Positions 7,906 to 12,342 of a DNA stretch of 12,342 nt are shown in pieces. The notes beneath the pieces are model-generated. The model had not been told where the DNA came from and ran no database searches. It worked only from the letters and a program-made list of their open reading frames with translations. How positions within the stretch are numbered: the stretch's first letter is position 1; each line of letters opens with the position of its first letter. This DNA is from Leucobacter sp. UBA1945 (GTDB lineage: Bacteria; Actinomycetota; Actinomycetes; Actinomycetales; Microbacteriaceae). The stretch covers positions 1 to 12,342 of the forward strand of contig DDEV01000075.1 in the NCBI GenBank assembly GCA_002336855.1, given 5' to 3'. Both the position numbers and the translations under genes were made by a program.

Positions 7906-7934
7906 GCGGGTGAACGGGTAATTCGTTCACCCGC
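7906..7934 (+). terminator. Hairpin terminator after hyuAB
   Basis: GCGGGTGAAC (7906-7915) and GTTCACCCGC (7925-7934) pair perfectly over 10 bp around a 9-nt loop, 26 bp past the hyuB stop. There is no strong T run, as is common for actinobacterial terminators. It separates hyuAB from the permease and implies the permease has its own promoter. Confidence 0.75.
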
Positions 7935-7949
7935 CCTCAAATCACTCCC

Positions 7950-7992
7950 GTGCATTTGCCACATTAGAACGTCGTTGTTCTGGCATCTGCAC
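7950..7992. promoter_or_regulatory. Paired operator candidate upstream of permease
   Basis: GTGCATTTGCCA (7950-7961) and TGGCATCTGCAC (7981-7992) are an inverted pair of a 12-mer matching TGGCANNTGCAC, with 19 bp between them and 31 bp between centres, about three helical turns. The same motif pair with the same centre spacing occurs at 11136-11178. The right-hand site shares TTCTGGCATMTGCAC with that second locus. Likely bound by a dimer pair of one regulator, most plausibly the PucR-type protein encoded at 9653-11122. Confidence 0.72.
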
Positions 7993-7994
7993 CA

Positions 7995-8023
7995 TTCACA
8001 TTGATCCATAAGCTTTACACAAT
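7995..8023 (+). promoter_or_regulatory. Possible permease promoter
   Basis: TTCACA (7995-8000) and CACAAT (8018-8023) are spaced 17 nt and start 2 nt after the operator-like site ending at 7992. The -10 is imperfect, as expected for an activated promoter. The transcript would have a leader of about 140 nt before the TTG start. Confidence 0.35.
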
Positions 8024-8029
8024 AGTCAG

Positions 8030-8168
8030 CGTGCCACCGGGGCGGGGAGCCGAGCCGAAGCGGCCTGAACTCGATCCGACACGTCGGAGAGAGCGCTTGC
8101 CAACGAAAGCCAAGCGCGCGCGGGACACGAACTTTTCACAACTCTGGATACCAATGGAGGTACGCAAA
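8030..8168 (+). other. Long, hairpin-rich 5' leader of the permease gene
   Basis: This 139-bp stretch between the proposed promoter and the permease start holds two clean inverted repeats. TCCGA/TCGGA spans 8075-8088 with a 4-nt loop. GCGCTTG/CAAGCGC spans 8093-8117 with an 11-nt loop. No known riboswitch was recognised. The frame of the permease is open through the whole leader, but the SD at 8156-8161 places translation start after it. Together with the operator and terminator this accounts for the 288-bp gap 7881-8168. Confidence 0.45.
8156..8161 (+). promoter_or_regulatory. SD sequence that sets a TTG start for the permease
   Basis: GGAGGT at 8156-8161 lies 7 nt before TTG 8169, ideal spacing. 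The in-frame ATG at 8154 overlaps the SD itself and has no upstream SD, so TTG 8169 is the better start. Confidence 0.75.
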
Positions 8169-9560
8169 TTGAGTTTCAATCTGACCGGTAGCAACGACGA
8201 TGTCGAGGCTACCGATGCACTGGCTCGCGAGGGCAACGACGAAGACCAGATGAGCCGTGGCTCGCTTGCGATGGCCTTCTACGGCGTTGCAAGCGCGATG
8301 TTCTTCGTCTACATCGGCGCGGCAATGGCGATGGCCTACGGCACGGTCAACGCAATCATCGGCATTGTGCTGACGATCATCGCGTACGGCCTCATCAACG
8401 CGGTGCTCTCGAAGTACGCGATCAACAACCGCACGACGGTCGCTCAGTTCTCGCGCACGATTCTCGGCACCGCGGGTTCGACGATCGCGACGATCATCTT
8501 CGCGCTCGTCGCGATCTACTACGCCGTCTTTGAGGGCTCGATCATCGCCTACGCGTTCCAGACTGCTTTCGGCGGTGAGATGTGGCTGTGGAGCCTGATC
8601 GTCGTGATCTACTCGACGCCGCTCATCATCGGCGGCGTTCGCCGCTTCCTCGACAAGATCAACGGCTGGCTCATGCCGATCTACTTCTTCGGTCTGATCG
8701 CGGCCGTGATCTGGGCGAGCGTGCTCTACCCCGAGAACGCCGGCACCTGGATGGATCACGCTGTCGACGCCGTACCGTTCGCTTCGGGCGGCCCCGGCTG
8801 GCTCGCCACCTTCGCGGGCTACATGGGCGTGTGGATCATGATGATGTTCACCATGGACTACGCCGCCCTCGGCAAGCGCAAGGACATGAAGTTTCACCAG
8901 CACGTCACCTTCGGCTGGGTCTTCTACGTGCTCGCCTACGGCTTCGCGGCCTTCGTCGGCATCTTCCTCACCTTCACCATCCCGGGCATGGATGTGTCTG
9001 AGACAGGCGTCGCCGGCGGCATCGTGAACATGATGGGCATTCTCGGCCTGATCGTGGTCTTCGTGTCGCAGACCCGCATCAACACGGCGAACTACTACCT
9101 CGGCGCCGCAAACCTGCGCGCCTTCGGTGAGCGCCTGCGCATCAACCTGCCGAACATCGTCTGGGTGCTGATCTCTTCGCTGATCATCTACCTGCTGATG
9201 CTGTTGCCGATCGTGCAGTACATTCTGCTCGCACTCGCGTGGCAGGGCGTGCTCGTGACGGCCTGGGTCGCTATTGCCCTGACCCACATTCTGATGTCTC
9301 GCGGCCAGAACCAAGAGCACGCGGCGATCGACGACAAGCACTACCGCCCGTTCAACTCGAACGGTCTGATCGCCTGGATCGTCGGCACCGTCATCGGTCT
9401 CGTGTTCCTGCAGTTCGGCAACATCAGCCCGGATCTCGCCGGTATCGGCGCGACCTGGGGCCCGATTCTCACCGTGGTGGCAGCCGCCGTGGTCTACGCG
9501 ATTCTGTGGAAGGCGAACCCCACGAGCCGCACCGGCCTCATCAAGGTGGTTGGCGAGTAA
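8169..9560 (+). CDS. NCS1-type permease (purine-cytosine permease family)
   Basis: A 463-residue polytopic inner-membrane protein with about 12 hydrophobic segments, beginning near residue 30 after a polar, acidic N-terminal tail (SNDDVEATDALAREGNDEDQ). It resembles the nucleobase-cation-symport-1 / purine-cytosine permease group, which takes up nucleobases, allantoin, hydantoins or related ring compounds by ion symport. Family-like pieces are the opening SRGSLAMAFYGVASAMFFVY and the late SQTRINTANYYLGAANLRAF segment in a predicted membrane-proximal region. It is not close by eye to Mhp1, the hydantoin transporter of Microbacterium liquefaciens. The TTG start is chosen for the GGAGGT 7 nt upstream. 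Its position between hyuAB and the YcsF operon, with its own operator and terminators on both sides, suggests import of the island's substrate. Confidence 0.85.
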   Translation: MSFNLTGSNDDVEATDALAREGNDEDQMSRGSLAMAFYGVASAMFFVYIGAAMAMAYGTVNAIIGIVLTIIAYGLINAVLSKYAINNRTTVAQFSRTILGTAGSTIATIIFALVAIYYAVFEGSIIAYAFQTAFGGEMWLWSLIVVIYSTPLIIGGVRRFLDKINGWLMPIYFFGLIAAVIWASVLYPENAGTWMDHAVDAVPFASGGPGWLATFAGYMGVWIMMMFTMDYAALGKRKDMKFHQHVTFGWVFYVLAYGFAAFVGIFLTFTIPGMDVSETGVAGGIVNMMGILGLIVVFVSQTRINTANYYLGAANLRAFGERLRINLPNIVWVLISSLIIYLLMLLPIVQYILLALAWQGVLVTAWVAIALTHILMSRGQNQEHAAIDDKHYRPFNSNGLIAWIVGTVIGLVFLQFGNISPDLAGIGATWGPILTVVAAAVVYAILWKANPTSRTGLIKVVGE

Positions 9561-9576
9561 CGACTCGCATCGCAGG

Positions 9577-9614
9577 CAGGCGCCGCTCATTCAGGTTGGA
9601 ATGGGCGGCGCCTG
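9577..9614. terminator. Strong hairpin between convergent permease and regulator 2 genes
   Basis: CAGGCGCCGCTCATTC (9577-9592) and GAATGGGCGGCGCCTG (9599-9614) form a 16-bp stem with one G-U type mismatch and a 6-nt loop, 16 bp past the permease stop. A TT follows, then mixed sequence. It can serve the permease transcript and, read in reverse, the convergent regulator gene ending at 9653. Confidence 0.85.
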
Positions 9615-9628
9615 TTCGCGTGAGCGGG

Positions 9629-9669
9629 CCTCGAGGTGAGTAATCCTCGAGGTTAGTACGCCTCGAGGT
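9629..9669. repeat. Triple CCTCGAGGT repeat at exact 16-bp period
   Basis: CCTCGAGGT occurs at 9629-9637, 9645-9653 and 9661-9669. The first two 16-bp units also share the spacer form KAGTA. The core CCTCGAGG is itself a palindrome. The third copy encodes the last residues of regulator 2, and the second copy ends on its stop codon, so a small tandem duplication at the gene's 3' end is the simplest origin. Confidence 0.75.
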
Positions 9670-11122
9670 CGACGAGGCGCAGCGCCATGAGGCACGTGGC
9701 GCGCCCATCGAGGCTGCTCAGCGAGACGCCGAGCAGCTCTTCGATGTTCTTCAGGCGATAGCTCAGCGAGTTGCGGTGAATGAAGAGCTCTTCGCAGGTT
9801 CTCGACGGCTGCGCGTCGTGCCGCAGCCAGGTGCGCAGGGTGGGCAGCAACTCGGTTGCGCGCTGCTCGTCGTGGGTGATGAGCGGTGTCAGAAACTGCA
9901 GGGCCGCCTCGCGAGCGCCGCGGCCGGCGGCGGCGGCAACGACGGCACTCAGGCCGAGCCTCGGCGCCATGGTCGGCTTCGAGATGTGTTTGACCATGTC
10001 GATCGCGTGCACGAGGGCGATGCGCAGCTCGTCGATCGTTTTCGATGGCGAGCGCAGCACGAGCGGCAGGTCGGGGTCGATCTGCAGGAGGCCCTGGGCG
10101 GTCTCGTCGAACTCGGTTCTCGGGTGTTGCATGAGGGCGAACAGCCGGTCATCGAACTCGGCGATGCGCACTTCGTGAAAGCCGTCGTGCAGGGCTCGGC
10201 GCAGCTTCCAGGCCGTCGCGGCGTAGTCGCCAGACATGTTGGCCACTACCAGAGCGGTTTCGGCACGCTGGCTGAGGCCGAGGTCTTGAAACGCCTTCGC
10301 CACGTCGCCCCTCGTCACCTCTGACCACGCGACGCAGCGGCTCACGAAGCGCATCATGTCTTGATGGCTGCTCGCGTCGATCGCGACGCTGCGGTTCAGG
10401 TGGATCGCGACGATCGACGAGGCGGGTGCGAGCAGCGTCTCGAGCTCAGCCGCAGAGCCGTAGAGTCGCAGCACGAGCTGGCACGGGCGGCTCAGGCCCA
10501 TCGGCAGCGGAATGGTGAGCGTGTCGGGCTGCTGTGCCGTGACGCTCAGGCGCTCGTGCCAGGTGACCGACTCCGGATACTGGGCGATCAAGGTGTCGAA
10601 GGCATCGTAGATGGCGACGGGGCTCTTCACCGTGCTGTTGATTGCCGCGAGCAGGGTCGACACCTCGGCCCCCTGGCTCGCGAGCCTGGCGCACTCGTCG
10701 GCGAGCGACCAGCCGCGATCCTGCAGGTTGAACTGCTCTGCCTGCAGCATCGTCTCGATGTACTGGAAGACCTTCAGCATCGCCACGGTCGCCGGCACCT
10801 CGAGCAGGGGCACGTCGTGCTTGGTGCACGCGGCCACGAGACCCTTCGGCAGCTCCTTATATGCGGGGCCCACCGCGAAGGCCACCGCGGCGACCGGCAC
10901 GCGGGTGAGGCGTTCAACGTACGCATCCCAAATGCTCGCGTCGGTGAAGTTCATGCCGATACCCGAGGTGAGCAGCAGTACGTTCTCATCGAGAAATGGG
11001 GTGGGGTCGAGATACTCCGCCGGGGCGCATCGGCTGATCTCGTGCGCCAAGCGCTTCGTGCTCGACGGCGTCTCAAGGCCGATCTGGAGTGATGGGTCGG
11101 CCAGCAGATCTGCTACACGCAT
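9653..11122 (-). CDS. PucR family transcriptional regulator (regulator 2)
   Basis: A 489-residue PucR-type regulator with full family architecture. The N-terminal PucR domain (purine catabolism regulatory protein-like) covers about residues 1-120, from MRVADLLADPSLQIGLET through ENVLLLTSGIGM to HDVPLLEVPA. A central region of about 140-380 includes a GGDEF-like fold. The C-terminal HTH_30 has CEELFIHRNSLSYRLKNIEE from residue 443. Family members respond to intermediates of purine, ureide or amino acid catabolism and usually activate nearby genes. The frame opens 14 codons earlier at 11164, but those residues would lie in the operator region and MRVADLL is the typical family start, so ATG 11122 is chosen. 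It is divergent from the YcsF-type gene with 93 bp between. Confidence 0.9.
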   Translation of the reverse strand: MRVADLLADPSLQIGLETPSSTKRLAHEISRCAPAEYLDPTPFLDENVLLLTSGIGMNFTDASIWDAYVERLTRVPVAAVAFAVGPAYKELPKGLVAACTKHDVPLLEVPATVAMLKVFQYIETMLQAEQFNLQDRGWSLADECARLASQGAEVSTLLAAINSTVKSPVAIYDAFDTLIAQYPESVTWHERLSVTAQQPDTLTIPLPMGLSRPCQLVLRLYGSAAELETLLAPASSIVAIHLNRSVAIDASSHQDMMRFVSRCVAWSEVTRGDVAKAFQDLGLSQRAETALVVANMSGDYAATAWKLRRALHDGFHEVRIAEFDDRLFALMQHPRTEFDETAQGLLQIDPDLPLVLRSPSKTIDELRIALVHAIDMVKHISKPTMAPRLGLSAVVAAAAGRGAREAALQFLTPLITHDEQRATELLPTLRTWLRHDAQPSRTCEELFIHRNSLSYRLKNIEELLGVSLSSLDGRATCLMALRLVDLEAY

Positions 11123-11135
11123 AGAATTTCGTTTC

Positions 11136-11178
11136 TCGCACTTGCACAAGTTGAATGCATACATTCTGGCATATGCAC
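11136..11178. promoter_or_regulatory. Paired operator candidate between regulator 2 and the YcsF-type gene
   Basis: TCGCACTTGCAC (11136-11147) and TGGCATATGCAC (11167-11178) both match TGGCANNTGCAC (the first with one mismatch), with centres 31 bp apart as upstream of the permease. The first site begins 14 bp from the regulator's ATG and could mediate autoregulation. The second ends 2 nt before a possible -35 position for the YcsF-type gene. Confidence 0.7.
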
Positions 11179-11180
11179 AG

Positions 11181-11209
11181 TCCGAATTGTCGAGTCAATC
11201 GCGTAGCTT
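11181..11209 (+). promoter_or_regulatory. Possible promoter of the YcsF-biotin operon
   Basis: At the same offset from the operator as in the permease promoter lie TCCGAA (11181-11186) and TAGCTT (11204-11209), 17 nt apart. Both are poor matches to consensus, so this call rests on the shared geometry. The -10 would end 6 nt before the ATG, implying a leaderless mRNA, which fits the weak SD. Confidence 0.25.
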
Positions 11210-11215
11210 GTAGGC

Positions 11216-11950
11216 ATGACTACCAATGCTGCTAGTGCTCTCACACTCAACTCCGACATGGGGGAGTCGTTCGCCCTTCACTCCTTCGGCAACGACCCCG
11301 CGCTGATGCGCATCATCGACGTCGCCAACGTCGCATGCGGCTTTCACGCCGGCGACCCGAACGTGCTCGAAGAGACCGTGAGGCTCGCGCATGAGAACGG
11401 CGTGAGCGTCGGCGCACACCCCGGCCTGCCCGACCTCGTCGGCTTCGGTCGCCGCGAGATGAAGCTCACGCCCGAAGAAGTCGAGAACCTGATCAGATAC
11501 CAGGTCGGCGCGCTCAGCGGCTACCTCAAGAAGTACGATCTGCCGCTCAACCACATCAAGCCCCACGGCTCGCTCTACGGCATGCTCGCCAGAGACGAAG
11601 AGCTGATGCTCGGCGCAGTGAAAGTCGCAGAAGACTACGGGGTGCCGCTGTTCGGCATCGCGGGCAGCGCCCACCAGACCGTGTCTGAGCGCGAGGGCGT
11701 GCAGTTCGTCGGCGAGCTCTACGTCGACCTCGACTACAACAGCGAGGGCGGCCTCATTATTCTTCGCCAGCCGCACAAGACCGACCCTGCTGCTGCAGCA
11801 GAACGCGTGCGGCGCGTGCTGCAAGACGGCGTGGTGCTCGCGAACGACGGCACCGAACTCAACATCTCGTTCTCGAGCGTCTGCGTGCACTCAGACACGC
11901 CGAACGCCGTCGAGGTCGCAGAGGCAGTGCGCGAAGCGCTCAAGGCCTAG
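11216..11950 (+). CDS. LamB/YcsF family protein (PxpA-like)
   Basis: A 244-residue protein of the LamB/YcsF family. In E. coli and Bacillus the PxpA member is one subunit of the ATP-dependent PxpABC 5-oxoprolinase; in Aspergillus LamB is linked to lactam use. Hallmarks are visible: LNSDMGES at 11-18, VANVACGFHAGDP at 37-48, VGAHPGLPDLVGFGRR at 65-80, HIKPHGSLYGML at 113-124 and VCVHSDTPNAVEVA at 222-235. The region that reads FADRxY in E. coli PxpA (recalled) is YVDLDY here at 169-174, so it may belong to a different subfamily. It starts an operon with a biotin carrier and biotin carboxylase rather than directly with pxpB/pxpC. The SD is weak, so translation may be leaderless. Confidence 0.92.
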   Translation: MTTNAASALTLNSDMGESFALHSFGNDPALMRIIDVANVACGFHAGDPNVLEETVRLAHENGVSVGAHPGLPDLVGFGRREMKLTPEEVENLIRYQVGALSGYLKKYDLPLNHIKPHGSLYGMLARDEELMLGAVKVAEDYGVPLFGIAGSAHQTVSEREGVQFVGELYVDLDYNSEGGLIILRQPHKTDPAAAAERVRRVLQDGVVLANDGTELNISFSSVCVHSDTPNAVEVAEAVREALKA

Positions 11951-11965
11951 CGGCGCAGATCGCCG
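11951..11965. other. Small hairpin after the YcsF-type gene
   Basis: CGGCG-CAGAT-CGCCG directly follows the stop codon: a 5-bp stem with a 5-nt loop. It is too short to be a convincing terminator; transcription into the biotin carrier gene is expected. The rest of the 87-bp gap is pyrimidine-rich and shows nothing else. Confidence 0.3.
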
Positions 11966-12037
11966 CACCGCCGATCGAGTGCCGCGATCCCACTTCATTT
12001 CATCATCACACCAACCCCACCAACGAAAGAATTTCGC

Positions 12038-12274
12038 ATGAGCCACCAGATCATCGCCCCACTTCCCGGCATCTTCTACCGTCGTCCGGCACCCGACAAG
12101 CCAGTGCTTGTCGAGGTTGGCGACACCGTTGAGGCGGGGCAGGCCATCGGCCTGATCGAGATCATGAAGCAGTTCAACGAGGTGCGCGCAGACGTTGCGG
12201 GCAAGATCGTCGAGTTTCATGTCGAAGACAACGGCATGGTCGGCCCCGGCGACGTCATCGCCACCATCGAATAG
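12038..12274 (+). CDS. Biotin carboxyl carrier protein, stand-alone biotinyl domain
   Basis: A 78-residue protein that is almost entirely one biotinyl/lipoyl domain. It carries biotin and shuttles carboxyl groups between a biotin carboxylase and a carboxyltransferase. The domain runs from IIAPLPGIFYRRP (the conserved AP-PG-F turn) through VEVGDTVEAGQAIGLIE to VEDNGMVGPGDVIATIE. The biotinylated lysine is Lys44 in EIMKQF. The Met before Lys is kept, while the usual Ala before it and Met after it are Ile and Gln. It lacks the long N-terminal region of AccB from fatty acid synthesis, which points to a dedicated carboxylase. The SD is GAAAGA 7 nt before the ATG. The biotin carboxylase gene begins 33 bp downstream. 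Confidence 0.92.
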   Translation: MSHQIIAPLPGIFYRRPAPDKPVLVEVGDTVEAGQAIGLIEIMKQFNEVRADVAGKIVEFHVEDNGMVGPGDVIATIE

Positions 12275-12307
12275 CAGTTCTCGGTCGGCGCAGAGAGGGG
12301 CCAGCAC

Positions 12308-12342
12308 GTGAAGAAAGTTCTTATCGCCAACCGCGGCGAGAT
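12308..12342 (+). CDS. Biotin carboxylase, first 11 codons (continues beyond window)
   Basis: A GTG start with GAGAGGGG 7 nt upstream opens V/M-KKVLIANRGE before the window ends. KVLIANRGEIA is the near-invariant opening of biotin carboxylase (AccC) and of the biotin carboxylase domain of acyl-CoA, pyruvate and urea carboxylases. It would make carboxybiotin on the carrier protein from bicarbonate and ATP. Immediate linkage to a YcsF-type gene and a small carrier suggests a dedicated enzyme, with KipI/KipA-like carboxyltransferase subunits expected further right; those are not visible here. Confidence 0.88.
   Translation, partial: MKKVLIANRGE

Noticed and set aside
8075..8120. Glycine riboswitch suggested by GGAGAGAGCGC in the permease leader
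   Set aside because: The second conserved element of the class (CCGAAGG after the stem) and the closing CUCUCAGG segment are absent.
8001..8168. N-terminal extension of the permease through the open leader frame
   Set aside because: The residues are basic and not family-like, and the ideal SD GGAGGT at 8156-8161 sets the start at TTG 8169.
11123..11131. AGAATTTCG shared between the regulator 2 leader and the 12028-12036 leader of the biotin carrier
   Set aside because: A single 9-bp match without symmetry or common orientation to the genes is compatible with chance.
1..12342. CRISPR arrays, tRNA/rRNA genes, insertion sequences, phage or integrase genes
   Set aside because: None seen: no regular long repeats with spacers, no cloverleaf or rRNA signatures recognised, no transposase motifs or long terminal inverted repeats.

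Overview
The window is GC-rich DNA with dense, GC3-biased coding on both strands, actinobacterial SD sequences (AGGAGG/GAGGGG types), GTG/TTG starts and little intergenic space. Gene content and codon habits fit an actinomycete, most likely a Microbacteriaceae-type soil or environmental bacterium. That placement is inference from style, not from a marker gene.

Left part (1-2395): the 3' end of an unrecognised gene (+), a convergent Pr6Pr-type membrane protein (-), an exonuclease III (-) and a GNAT acetyltransferase (-). This is ordinary chromosomal background, apart from an unexplained three-copy repeat upstream of the membrane protein.

Central and right part (2429-12342): an apparent catabolic island for a cyclic amide (lactam, hydantoin, ureide or 5-oxoproline type). 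A PucR/CdaR-type regulator (-, 2429-3730) is divergent from hyuA-hyuB (+, 3850-7880), an ATP-dependent hydantoinase/5-oxoprolinase pair with ATGA overlap, closed by a hairpin terminator. Next comes an NCS1-type permease (+, TTG start 8169), then a second PucR regulator (-, 9653-11122). The second regulator is divergent from a LamB/YcsF (PxpA-like) gene, followed by a free-standing 78-aa biotin carrier and the first codons of a biotin carboxylase that runs off the window.

Proposed working: the permease imports the compound. HyuAB and/or a YcsF plus biotin-carboxylase complex opens the ring at the cost of ATP. The KipI/KipA-like carboxyltransferase partners expected for the biotin proteins would lie beyond the right edge. 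The substrate cannot be read from sequence.

The most striking unlisted signal is a shared operator candidate. Two sites fitting TGGCANNTGCAC (either orientation, one mismatch in one copy) lie exactly 31 bp apart centre to centre upstream of the permease. The same motif pair at the same 31-bp spacing lies between the second PucR gene and the YcsF gene. In both places the site nearer the downstream gene contains TTCTGGCATMTGCAC and ends 2 nt before a plausible -35 position. This suggests one regulator, probably the second PucR, controls the permease and the YcsF/biotin operon together, while the first PucR with its own palindrome controls hyuAB.
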